A stretch of DNA of 13,987 bases from Candidatus Kuenenia stuttgartensis (GCA_945872325.1 CAMBZY010000027.1:1-13987); one strand, 5' to 3'; shown: positions 7,681 to 13,987, counted from the first letter of the stretch. A program made the numbers and translations. Notes: generated by a model not told the origin, from the letters alone.

Positions 7681-8067
7681 TTCAGGTGAGTCAGGAAGTT
7701 CCTGAAATTCGCCGACTTCATCGCTATCCGCGATCAGTTCGTCTGGTTCGATGATCAGTTCATCGTCAATCGCAGAAAGGTCTTCGGCAATGGCGATATC
7801 ACCATCATGCGAGACGCGAGCTCCACGACCTGTGGGGAGCGTCAAATAAGACTGGTGCTCCCACTGACCTTGCCAAACTTTGCCAGCCCATTTTTGGAGG
7901 CTGATTTGCTTGACGGTCGGGCGATCCTCATCGCGAATCACTTCTGTCCAGGCACCGGCGTATGCGGCTCGCACTTGCGAGGCTGATTCACCAAGGCACA
8001 ACAGACGCTCACCGCCGGCGGCGATGAGTGCAATGGCTCGCCAGTCTTGGGCTCCGGTGGAATTCAT
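7663..8067 (-). CDS. Hypothetical protein with acidic C-terminal tail, 134 aa
   Basis: I do not recognise the family. From the ATG at 8067 the protein has a compact N-terminal part (about 1-85: WRAIALIAAGGERLLCLG, VRAAYAGAW, QISLQKWAGKVWQGQW) that reads like a small alpha/beta domain rich in Trp. It is followed by about 40 residues that are very acidic (95-134, many Asp/Glu, ending PEGDDSE) and probably disordered. The frame stays open upstream to a GTG at 8193, but those extra 42 residues look non-native and lie downstream of an A-run, so the ATG is preferred; only GGAG at a long spacing is seen before it. There is no signal peptide or membrane segment. It follows the reductase gene on the same strand after 154 bases, so co-transcription is possible but not shown. 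It ends inside the 7645-7680 hairpin. Confidence 0.7.
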   Translation of the reverse strand: MNSTGAQDWRAIALIAAGGERLLCLGESASQVRAAYAGAWTEVIRDEDRPTVKQISLQKWAGKVWQGQWEHQSYLTLPTGRGARVSHDGDIAIAEDLSAIDDELIIEPDELIADSDEVGEFQELPDSPEGDDSE

Positions 8068-8221
8068 TTTTTTCCGATCGACTCCATGTGCGCAATCTTC
8101 TGGCAAGCACTCACGTGCGAGGCTTAAGCCACTAATATGCTGTCTGGACCACCTGATTGGCAAGCCCAAAATGCATGTTTTTTTTGAATTCACCCGTTTT
8201 ATCAGCTTCCAACAGTCCAGC

Positions 8222-9208
8222 TTAACTGATCGTCAGCAAGACCTTCCCGTCCTTCCCTGGCTGTTCCGCCGCAACCACGGCCTGAGCGATCTGGTCAAGC
8301 GTAAACCGTGGCCCTGGAGGGGTATCCAAGACACCTTCACGAATCAGGCGAGAGATTTCCTTGAACAAAAGCAAGTTTTTCCAGAGTGGACGCTTCTGCA
8401 TGTAATGCCCGAGATAAAATCCTTCAAGCCGCTTCCCAGCAATCAAAGGACGTGGGCTGATCGTCAAAGGCTGGCCGGAAAGTGTTCCGTAAACCAGCAT
8501 ATGTCCCTCATGTGAAAGACTTTCAAACACATCTGTCCCGCTCTGGCCTGCCACTGGATCAATCGCATACTTCAGCCCACCTTGACCCACAATCCGGGCC
8601 ACCGATTCGCTCAGCGAACCGTTCCCTTCGACCAGCACCTCGTCAGCCCCAAGTGCTTTTAATTCAGGGATTAACGACTCTCTGCGAACCACGTTCAAGG
8701 TCTTGAAACCATCTCGTTTGCCGAGCTTGATGATCATCTTTCCCAGCGAACTTCCTGCGGCATTGTTCAAAATCCAATCACCGCGACGCACGCCCAAGAC
8801 TTCGCGGACCATGCATAAAACTGTGGCCGGGTTCACGAAAAAGCTCGCCACTTGTTCGTCAGGCAGGTCCTTAGGTACGGGCACCACACGGTTTGCAGGC
8901 AGAACGGCATATTCCGACCAGTTCCCACCCGCTGCGTTCAGCACCGCCACCCGCTTGCCAGCCATATACTTGCCCAACAGCCCCGGGCCGGCCTTTTCAA
9001 CAATTCCCACTCCCTCATAACCAAGCGATGTACCTACCTCAGGCTTCACCATATATCGGCCACGCGTGAGCATCAGATCCGATGGATTGATCGGGCTGGC
9101 GATCATCTTCACCCTCACCTGACCACGGCCTGGCTCAGGAATCGGCCGGTCTATACATTTCAGGACTTCTGAAGGTTCGCCAATCGCGGAGAGAACAACA
9201 GATTTCAT
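8222..9208 (-). CDS. Zinc-independent medium-chain dehydrogenase/reductase (MECR / quinone-oxidoreductase-like)
   Basis: 328 aa from the ATG at 9208. A GroES-like N-terminal domain shows SPINPSDLMLTRGRY (38-52) and GTSLGYEGVGIVEKAGPG (59-76). The Rossmann domain shows WILNNAAGSSLGKMIIKLGK (145-164), then LNVVRRES (171-178), whose Arg pair suggests NADPH rather than NADH. The zinc ligands of alcohol dehydrogenases are absent, and the NPSD and NAA-S-LG motifs resemble trans-2-enoyl-CoA/ACP reductases (MECR/ETR) and quinone reductases. A fatty-acid or quinone substrate is therefore more likely than an alcohol; databases may still call it 'zinc-dependent alcohol dehydrogenase family'. Alternative in-frame starts are ATG 9238 and TTG 9244; none has a good Shine-Dalgarno, and MKSVVL fits the usual family start. 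The gene diverges from the rhodanese gene. Confidence 0.87.
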   Translation of the reverse strand: MKSVVLSAIGEPSEVLKCIDRPIPEPGRGQVRVKMIASPINPSDLMLTRGRYMVKPEVGTSLGYEGVGIVEKAGPGLLGKYMAGKRVAVLNAAGGNWSEYAVLPANRVVPVPKDLPDEQVASFFVNPATVLCMVREVLGVRRGDWILNNAAGSSLGKMIIKLGKRDGFKTLNVVRRESLIPELKALGADEVLVEGNGSLSESVARIVGQGGLKYAIDPVAGQSGTDVFESLSHEGHMLVYGTLSGQPLTISPRPLIAGKRLEGFYLGHYMQKRPLWKNLLLFKEISRLIREGVLDTPPGPRFTLDQIAQAVVAAEQPGKDGKVLLTIS

Positions 9209-9325
9209 GACATCGCCATTCGTTGGAACATTGTTCATAGGCAACAGCCCAGTTAGATTCGTATATTAAGAGATTAACGGCTTGACCCTGATCCCGACCA
9301 CTCTCCTCTGGAGCATTTTCCTGCC

Positions 9326-10192
9326 ATGGCTGATAAAGTTCCTGCCCAAGTCACCTGCGAATGGCTCAATCAGAATCTCTCAAATCCCGGTATAAGAGTT
9401 GTGGATATGAGAGGTTATGTGGTGGCAAAGATGGTCGAACCAGGCCTTGAGGAAGCCACCTATAAAGGCGCTTATGAAGAATATCTTCTCGGTCATATTC
9501 CCGGTGCCGTCTATGCTGACTGGACGCAAGACATTATCGACAAAACGGATTCTGTTTCCGTGCAGATCGCTCCCCCCGAAGTCTTTGCGCAAGCCATGGC
9601 TGAGCGAGGGATCAGCAACGATACGCACGTGATTGCGGTGGATCACGCTGGCGGTCAATTCTCTACGCGGCTTTGGTGGGCCTTGAAATACTATGGGCAC
9701 GATAAAGTCAGTGTGCTTGAGGGTGGATATCTGCGCTGGAATGCCGAGGAAAGGCTATTGGAGAACGGCCCTGTCGAGGTTCCTCAAGGCGAGTTTTCTG
9801 TCAACATTCGTCCTGAATGGCGCAAGACTTACGCCGACCTGCTGGGTATGATCGGAAATCCTGGAATTCAGATCCTGGACGCTCGCGATACAGCCCAATT
9901 CACAGGCACGAAACGCAGGGGTTCTCGCGGAGGCCACATTCCTGGGGCGATCTCAGTGCCTCGCGAACTATTTATCGATCAAAACGGCTTGAAACCGCTT
10001 GATCAGGTGCGGAAGGTTCTTGAAGATAAAGGCATTACGCCCGACAAGCCGATTGTTGCTTACTGCAATGGAGGAGTGGCTGCGACGATCGCCCTCTTCG
10101 CGCTCGATCAGCTTGGTTACGACCAACTTTCGAACTATGATGGATCTTGGAATGAGTGGGCTGAACGGCCTGAGCTGCCTGTTGAGAAATGA
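9326..10192 (+). CDS. Two-domain rhodanese-like sulfurtransferase (thiosulfate/3-mercaptopyruvate type)
   Basis: 288 aa, the usual length for tandem-rhodanese enzymes. The N-terminal, non-catalytic domain (about 5-150) shows VVDMRG, GHIPGAVYADW (57-67) and VLEGGYLRW (130-138); its active-loop position holds DHAGGQ and no Cys. The C-terminal domain (about 165-285) shows ILDAR (183-187), RGGHIPGAISVP (201-212), and the active loop YCNGGVAAT (246-254) with catalytic Cys247, then YDGSWNEW (271-278). The loop CNGGVA differs from the textbook CRKGVT (thiosulfate) and CGSGVT (mercaptopyruvate) loops, so donor preference is open. The protein would carry a persulfide on Cys247 and pass sulfur to cyanide or a thiol acceptor. 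There is no signal peptide, so it is probably cytosolic. The ATG at 9326 has GGAG at 9310-9313, a rather long spacing. It is convergent with the regulator gene, with 13 bases between stops. Confidence 0.92.
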   Translation: MADKVPAQVTCEWLNQNLSNPGIRVVDMRGYVVAKMVEPGLEEATYKGAYEEYLLGHIPGAVYADWTQDIIDKTDSVSVQIAPPEVFAQAMAERGISNDTHVIAVDHAGGQFSTRLWWALKYYGHDKVSVLEGGYLRWNAEERLLENGPVEVPQGEFSVNIRPEWRKTYADLLGMIGNPGIQILDARDTAQFTGTKRRGSRGGHIPGAISVPRELFIDQNGLKPLDQVRKVLEDKGITPDKPIVAYCNGGVAATIALFALDQLGYDQLSNYDGSWNEWAERPELPVEK

Positions 10193-10205
10193 CGTTAAAA
10201 CCGCT

Positions 10206-10757
10206 TTAATCTTCAACGAGGGGCTTGCTATCGCTGGTGCCGAAGAAGGTGGCGATTTTGGCTCCAGCTGTTAGCAGACGCTTCATCGAATTTGAGCTTA
10301 GACGATCGACCTGGCTATACCAGATGGTGATCATCTGAACAAATTCGAGCATTTTCTGAAGTTGCTCGCCGGTATACTGGTCCGTATCTCCACCGGTTTT
10401 CGCTTCTGCCACGCAATGTTCCAACAGAGAAATTGTCGGATCCATCTCACGTCTTTTGCGTTCTGCCATGATCACCCTAAAGGTTTCCATGACGTCCTTT
10501 AGAGCTTCGAACCGATCCCGGCGGTCGCCAATCAGGTGGACTTTTTTTATCACGCCCCAGGTGATCAATTCTTTGATACTTGTGGAGACATTGGACCGGC
10601 TGACGTCCAGAAGAAGACTGATCTGCTCTGCATCCAATGGATCGGGAGAGACGAACAACAAAGCGTGCACCTGAGCCATCGTCCGGTTGATTCCCCAGGC
10701 CTGCCCCATCTCGCCCCAGTGGAGAATGAATTTTTGCGATGCCGGCGTGAGGATCAT
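10206..10757 (-). CDS. GbsR/MarR-family transcriptional regulator
   Basis: 183 aa from the ATG at 10757; a GTG at 10763 is in frame two codons earlier, but GAAAAGAG sits at a better distance from the ATG. The N-terminal block KFILHWGEMGQAWGINRTMAQVHALL (9-34) is the clear GbsR signature. The winged helix-turn-helix follows: LDAEQISLLLDVSRSN (41-56), recognition helix VSTSIKELITWGVI (57-70) and wing VHLIGDRRDRFEA (73-85). The C-terminal half (about 88-170) is helical and probably mediates dimerisation. GbsR of Bacillus represses glycine betaine genes and senses choline, but no betaine, transport or osmoadaptation gene is adjacent here, so the target and ligand are unknown. An 18-base palindrome directly upstream suggests autoregulation. 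The gene is convergent with the rhodanese gene. Confidence 0.92.
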   Translation of the reverse strand: MILTPASQKFILHWGEMGQAWGINRTMAQVHALLFVSPDPLDAEQISLLLDVSRSNVSTSIKELITWGVIKKVHLIGDRRDRFEALKDVMETFRVIMAERKRREMDPTISLLEHCVAEAKTGGDTDQYTGEQLQKMLEFVQMITIWYSQVDRLSSNSMKRLLTAGAKIATFFGTSDSKPLVED

Positions 10758-10766
10758 AATCACTCT

Positions 10767-10784
10767 TTTCTGTCATGACAGAAA
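10767..10784. promoter_or_regulatory. 18-base perfect palindrome, candidate operator of the GbsR-type regulator
   Basis: TTTCTGTCATGACAGAAA is its own reverse complement over all 18 bases. Its centre is about 18 bases upstream of the ATG at 10757 and it lies just downstream of a plausible minus-strand promoter, so a bound dimer would block early transcription. Length and symmetry fit a MarR-type dimer site. Confidence 0.6.
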
Positions 10785-10798
10785 TGTTCGTTTGGACT

Positions 10799-10827
10799 GT
10801 TATACCAGTATATTCGTAATCTTTGAA
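10799..10827 (-). promoter_or_regulatory. Candidate sigma70-type promoter of the GbsR-type gene
   Basis: On the minus strand TTCAAA (complement of 10822-10827) and TATAAC (complement of 10799-10804) are separated by 17 bases. The -10 matches consensus in five of six positions and the -35 in four. Transcription would begin near 10792, just before the palindrome at 10767-10784. Planctomycete promoter consensus is not well known to me, so this is tentative. Confidence 0.4.
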
Positions 10828-11020
10828 AACTCAAGCAGCTTAACACGACGAATTTTGGTTTGAATAAGAACTGGTCAGAGAAGGTTCCGAAATTTTAGAG
10901 CCAAACCAACCGGGGCTAGCGCCAAGAACGGCTAGATCGCCGCATGGTATTTGTCCACGGACAGGCCGTAAAACTTCGTCCCGATTTCCAATGTTATTCG
11001 TTTTCTGGTCTATGTCAAAA

Positions 11021-11056
11021 GATCCTCCAGCCCATTTCTAAAGAGCTGGAGAGATC
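11021..11056 (-). terminator. Terminator-like hairpin reading leftward
   Basis: GATC-CTCCAGC (11021-11031) pairs with GCTGGAG-A-GATC (11045-11056): eleven pairs with one bulged A and a 13-base loop. On the minus strand the stem is followed by TTTT (complement of 11017-11020), the arrangement of an intrinsic terminator. No supported minus-strand gene lies just upstream, so what it terminates is unknown; it may alternatively be only a repeat structure. Confidence 0.4.
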
Positions 11057-11183
11057 ACTGTCCAGTTAAAAATGAAAGAGTAATGAATCCATGAAATACG
11101 AGTTGTGGGTGATCTGAATTTCGACAGGATTTGGATTCAAGGACCAAAGGTTTTGTATGGGAGGGTATTATTGTTTGCGGTTT

Positions 11184-11230
11184 CGGCCTGAAGGGCCGTG
11201 TTCTTAAGTCGCTTTTGGCCTGAAAGGCCA
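11184..11230. repeat. Two similar GGCC hairpins 32 bases apart
   Basis: CGGCC-TGAAG-GGCCG (11184-11198) and TGGCC-TGAAA-GGCCA (11216-11230) share the GGCC-TGAA(G/A)-GGCC core. The outermost pair differs in a compensating way (C-G versus T-A), so both stay fully paired. A related GGCC-TTTT-GGCC hairpin is at 11394-11405. They resemble the small GGCC hairpins of REP-like intergenic repeats. Confidence 0.5.
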
Positions 11231-11799
11231 CGATTGTGTTTTGTGCGTAGCGTTCGGTCGTTTTCGTAAGTTGTTTTAAGCAGGGTATTACGGTTGATTT
11301 TATCCTGATCGTAAATCTCGCGTTCCCTTCAGCCTGCAAGCAATTTATGGGGCTCGCCAAGTCCAAGGCGGTTGGGGTGGCTTTAGAATTACCGGCCTTT
11401 TGGCCCAAAACGATCGCGTCGAAACCGACAAATTCCAAGGGGTTACAGGGGGTTATTACGGCTTCGTGATCTGACTCACAAACCAAAAGAGATCCTGTTT
11501 GGCAATGCATTCATTGCAAAAAAGAGCTTGGAGAAGAGTACCCCTAAATTCAGTATAAGACTACTATAAAAGACGTTACAGCAAGAAATCAGGCTCTTGT
11601 TGTTTTAGTAAGGGTGGCTTGATGGGATGATGCATACTGGAGTTTTGGTCTCCGTAATCGTAGAATAAAGTCCGCAAGCTGATCTTCAGCACCTGATTTT
11701 ACAAAGTCGGAGTGTGCGAAGTGCCGTCAAGTAAACGTCGCGGATCTTCCAAGTACCTATTTGGCAGTCATCTGTGTCATCATCATGCAGGAAAACGAA

Positions 11800-12501
11800 A
11801 TGGACACACCCACAGAAATGAATCAAGCTGTGCGTGTATTGATCGTAGAAGATGACCAGATGCTTGCAGGACTATTGTCCAGATTACTGACGGAAGAAGG
11901 TTTTATTCTGAGCGTTCTGCCTGATGGGTCTGATGTGCTCGACCATCTGAAGTCGAATCCATGCGATGTGGTTTTGCTCGACCTTATGCTCCCAGGGCGT
12001 TCTGGATTTGAAATCCTGAAAGATATTCGTGAAATCAGTGATATTCCGGTCATCGTTCTGACGGCTTTGATTACAGAAATGGAGAGGATTCGTGTGTTCC
12101 AGCTCGGGGCCGACGATTACCTTTCCAAGCCTTGCTTTACGAGCGAGCTGGTTTTTCGAATCAACAACTCTCTCAAACGTCAGAAGCCGACCGAGAAGAA
12201 GCTTATCTCCTTCGGGCCATTGCAACTCGATCCCGATTCCAGGACTTTCTATCTTGATGGCAAGGATCTGAATCTCACAGAGTTTGAATTCGAGATTCTG
12301 TCCGCGCTGGTGAGCAGCTCTGGCAAACCGCTAGACCGGAAGTCGATTTACCAACATGTGGCCGGCTATGAATTCGAATTCAATTCGCGGAATATGGATG
12401 TAAAAGTTGCCCACCTCCGAAAAAAACTGGGGAAGTGGCATGGCATGATTCGTACGGTCTGGGGTGTTGGTTATGAAATTGTCATTCCGGACACAATATG
12501 A
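11800..12501 (+). CDS. OmpR/PhoB-family response regulator
   Basis: 233 aa from the ATG at 11800, chosen because AGGA (11789-11792) ends 7 bases before it; the frame is open back to a TTG at 11761. The receiver domain (about 11-125) shows VRVLIVEDD (acidic Asp18/Asp19), LLDLMLPGRSGFEIL with phospho-acceptor Asp61, the switch Thr88 in IVLTAL, and Lys110 in LSKP. The C-terminal winged helix (about 136-230) shows FGPLQLDPDSRTFYLDG, LTEFEFEILSALVSSSGKPLDR, recognition helix NMDVKVAHLRKKL (198-210) and the closing TVWGVGYEI. All phosphorylation residues are present, so it should be a functional DNA-binding output regulator. It overlaps the histidine kinase gene by ATGA, so the two form a cognate pair. 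A phased repeat downstream of the kinase gene (13725-13777) is a candidate target. Confidence 0.95.
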   Translation: MDTPTEMNQAVRVLIVEDDQMLAGLLSRLLTEEGFILSVLPDGSDVLDHLKSNPCDVVLLDLMLPGRSGFEILKDIREISDIPVIVLTALITEMERIRVFQLGADDYLSKPCFTSELVFRINNSLKRQKPTEKKLISFGPLQLDPDSRTFYLDGKDLNLTEFEFEILSALVSSSGKPLDRKSIYQHVAGYEFEFNSRNMDVKVAHLRKKLGKWHGMIRTVWGVGYEIVIPDTI

Positions 12502-13496
12502 AAAGCATCACACTGCGTCTGGTCTTTCTGGTGCTTTCGGCACGTTTAATGGTGTTGATATTAATCAATTTCTTTGATGTACCAACTATATATACTTTAC
12601 CCAAGCCTTGGATCCTGATTGTCTTGGTGATTTATCTGTTAATCATCTTTTATTTTGATATTTGCAGGCCGCTCATTAAAATTGAAAGAACGATGGACAA
12701 TTATGCCAATGGGGCGTTTGAAGAACGAATTCGAACCAGACGCAAAGACGAAGTGGGCCGGATTGCAACTAATTTTAATAAACTTGCAGATCGCGTTCAA
12801 GGGCTGATTCAAACCGAACGACGGATGGGAGAGAATCTGGCACATGAATTGCGACTGCCGCTGGCACGTATGGCTCTGCTGACGGATCTGATTCTAAAGC
12901 GTCCCGAAGAATCAGGGAATATCGAGCTTCTGAAACGGGAAATTATGAGCCTTTCTGGAATCTCCACAAGTCTATTAAGGCTTGCGCAATACGAACGAAA
13001 AGAATTTGCAATCCAGACGGAAGTCTTTCCTGTTGAACAACTCATCCAGGAAATTGTATCTCTGGCTCATTTTACGGCGGTCTCAAAAAACTGCTCGATA
13101 AATGTGGAAGTCTCCACTGGACTGACTTTAATGACAGACAGATCGCTTCTCCAGATTGCAATATCCAACCTTATTGACAATGCCATTCATTACACTCACC
13201 CTCATACCACAATTTCGGTCACAGCGTTTGTCGATCACCCCAACCATCTGGTTCGAATTCTTGTGAGAGATCATGGCAGCGGAGTGCCTCCTGAATTTCT
13301 CGAACGCATCCTGCTCCCGTTTGAACGGGTCGATTATTCCCGCAACAAAGGGACAGGTGGTATTGGCCTGGGGCTTTCAATCGTCAGGTCGATTGTCAAA
13401 TGCCTGAACGGAACGATTCATCTGCAAAATCAGAATCCTGGTCTTCAGGTAGAAATCCAGCTCCCTGACACGGTGGTCGTACTTCCCAAAATTTAA
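12498..13496 (+). CDS. Membrane sensor histidine kinase (HAMP-HisKA-HATPase)
   Basis: 332 aa. Two hydrophobic segments (about 4-26 and 37-54) are separated by only about ten residues, so there is essentially no periplasmic sensor domain. A HAMP-like linker follows (about 55-105: RPLIKIERTMDNYANGAFEERI...KDEVGRIATNFNKLADRV). The dimerisation domain carries the phospho-accepting His116 in LAHELRLPLARM. The ATPase domain shows the N box LIDNAIHYTH (225-234, Asn228), the G1 box RDHGSGVP (257-264), the F-like box PFERVD, and the G2 box GTGGIGLGLSIV (285-296). All catalytic motifs are intact. The start codon overlaps the response-regulator stop (12498-12501) with no Shine-Dalgarno of its own, implying translational coupling. 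The stimulus is unknown; the architecture suggests sensing within or at the membrane, or through a partner protein. The N-terminal coding region looks more AT-rich than neighbouring genes. Confidence 0.94.
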   Translation: MKSITLRLVFLVLSARLMVLILINFFDVPTIYTLPKPWILIVLVIYLLIIFYFDICRPLIKIERTMDNYANGAFEERIRTRRKDEVGRIATNFNKLADRVQGLIQTERRMGENLAHELRLPLARMALLTDLILKRPEESGNIELLKREIMSLSGISTSLLRLAQYERKEFAIQTEVFPVEQLIQEIVSLAHFTAVSKNCSINVEVSTGLTLMTDRSLLQIAISNLIDNAIHYTHPHTTISVTAFVDHPNHLVRILVRDHGSGVPPEFLERILLPFERVDYSRNKGTGGIGLGLSIVRSIVKCLNGTIHLQNQNPGLQVEIQLPDTVVVLPKI

Positions 13497-13550
13497 GTCC
13501 CTTGTTTGGTTCATTCCTTCACGCCTTTAGAATAACCGGCTTACCCATCT

Positions 13551-13583
13551 CCTGATCCCATCCGCCAGATTTGATCAGGTTTT
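13551..13583 (+). terminator. Probable intrinsic terminator of the two-component operon
   Basis: CCTGATC (13551-13557) pairs perfectly with GATCAGG (13573-13579) across a 15-base loop and is followed at once by TTTT (13580-13583). It lies about 55 bases after the kinase stop codon. The stem is seven pairs and the T-run short, so efficiency is uncertain. Confidence 0.5.
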
Positions 13584-13987
13584 GCGACTGGTTTTCCCCT
13601 AGATGATCCTTATCGCGACATCACGACTATCCAGACAACTTCTCGAGACCTCTAAACAAACTCAAGGTAATCGGCAGTAATCATTTATGATCGAACCAGA
13701 TAGGCTCTTCACGAATTCTTCATCTATGTAAATGATCCGTTAACATATGTAAATTTACATGTTACAATTTTGTAACACTCATCCCTAAAACAGGTTACGC
13801 TCTTCTGGCAGATCCGTCGCTTAAACCTGTCTTGTTCACACGAAATAAGTTGCGTAAGTTTGCTTCGTTGATCTTCGATGATCAGGACTCTGTCCACCGA
13901 AATCGAGTGGCGTCCAGCTCATCGCTAGAAAACCTTGGAATAGTCAGCACTAACGACATTGATCCAACCATCTGAACCAAAGGGACT
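13584..13987. other. Gene-free end of the window, likely regulatory
   Basis: I see no convincing coding region here. It holds the phased TGTAA-type array (13725-13777), an inverted pair ACAGGTT (13790-13796) and AACCTGT (13824-13830) with a 27-base spacer, and a small TGATC/GATCA inverted repeat (13869-13884). This probably is the upstream region of a gene that starts beyond the window's right edge. Confidence 0.4.
13725..13777. promoter_or_regulatory. Array of five TGTAA-like half-sites at about 11-base spacing
   Basis: TGTAAAT (13727), CGTTAAC (13738), TGTAAAT (13748), TGTTACA (13760) and TGTAACA (13771) start 11, 10, 12 and 11 bases apart, all on one helical face. Within it TATGTAAAT is repeated exactly 21 bases apart (13725 and 13746), ATGTAAATTTACAT (13747-13760) is a perfect palindrome, and GTTACAA/TTGTAAC flank TT at 13761-13776. 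Direct repeats of about 11 bases are typical of PhoB/OmpR-type regulators. Confidence 0.55.

Larger units (their letters stand above)
10828..11760. other. Gene-poor interval rich in inverted repeats
   Basis: I can support no protein gene here. The longest frame (11055-11510, minus, 151 aa) has no recognisable domain, runs through several hairpins and is probably spurious. Visible structures are TGTCC/GGACA around 10955-10970, a large hairpin at 11021-11056, paired GGCC hairpins at 11184-11230, a GGCC-TTTT-GGCC hairpin at 11394-11405, and GCAATG/CATTGC at 11502-11517. GGGTATTA recurs at 11163 and 11283, with a variant GGTTATTA at 11451. The pattern suggests a decayed or non-autonomous repeat element and not ordinary spacer. 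Confidence 0.5.

Noticed and set aside
8110..8155. Possible minus-strand promoter (TTGCCA, 18 bases, CATATT) for the acidic-tail gene
   Set aside because: The -10 matches only four of six positions and many such pairs occur by chance; not strong enough to list.
8068..8193. N-terminal extension of the acidic-tail protein to a GTG at 8193
   Set aside because: The 42 extra residues look unlike a protein start and pass through low-complexity sequence; the ATG at 8067 is a more natural start.
8222..9208. Zinc-dependent alcohol dehydrogenase function
   Set aside because: No catalytic or structural zinc ligands are visible; the NPSD and NAA-S-LG motifs fit MECR/quinone-reductase-like enzymes better.
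11184..11230. Possible CRISPR-like repeat pair with 32-base period
   Set aside because: Only two short hairpin cores, no third regularly spaced copy, no cas genes, and flanks between them are not repeat/spacer-like.
11055..11510. 151-aa minus-strand open frame in the hairpin-rich interval
   Set aside because: No domain, no Shine-Dalgarno seen, unusual composition, and the frame runs through repeated hairpins; it reads like translation of a repeat. Kept only as a question linked to the leftward terminator.

Overview
The window looks like a chromosomal segment of a planctomycete, probably class Planctomycetia. This rests on protein style rather than on any marker gene: a DUF309 protein with a Pro/His-rich N-terminal extension, a divergent short sugar-isomerase-like protein, a zinc-less medium-chain reductase, a GbsR-type regulator and two small proteins of no recognised family. 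Base composition looks moderate (about half GC by eye), genes sit on both strands, and Shine-Dalgarno signals are often weak or absent. No rRNA, tRNA, transposase gene, phage gene or CRISPR array was seen.

Layout. Positions 1-462 hold the C-terminal third of a leucyl aminopeptidase (M17), ending at a hairpin/T-run that appears to serve as a shared terminator with a convergent small unknown gene (523-969, minus). A DUF309 gene (minus) and an alkaline-phosphatase-superfamily nucleotide pyrophosphatase/phosphodiesterase gene (plus) diverge from a 57-base gap at 1664-1720. A sugar-isomerase-like TIM-barrel gene (minus, TTG start with a clear Shine-Dalgarno) diverges from a three-gene plus-strand operon: pabB (aminodeoxychorismate synthase), a class IV aminotransferase that is most likely pabC (4-base stop/start overlap), and a Nif3-family dinuclear-metal protein. 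The first two genes make p-aminobenzoate for folate. A strong hairpin separates this operon from a convergent small acidic-tailed protein, whose upstream minus-strand neighbour is an MECR/quinone-reductase-like dehydrogenase. That gene diverges from a two-domain rhodanese sulfurtransferase, which converges on a GbsR/MarR-type regulator.

The right-hand part is sparser. About 1 kb (10764-11799) has no gene I can support, but it has the regulator's promoter with an 18-base perfect palindrome, a terminator-like hairpin pointing left, two matching GGCC hairpins 32 bases apart and other inverted repeats. An OmpR/PhoB-type response regulator and a histidine kinase follow, overlapping by 4 bases and ending at a probable intrinsic terminator. 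In the final ~490 gene-free bases there is a cluster of five TGTAA-like half-sites spaced 10-12 bases apart. It resembles a binding array for a winged-helix response regulator, and it is the most interesting non-coding signal here.

No obviously new multi-gene system was found. The best leads are the phased array at 13725-13777, the palindrome in front of the GbsR-type gene, the structured 11.0-11.5 kb interval, and two enzymes (phosphodiesterase and sugar isomerase) whose canonical metal ligands seem altered.
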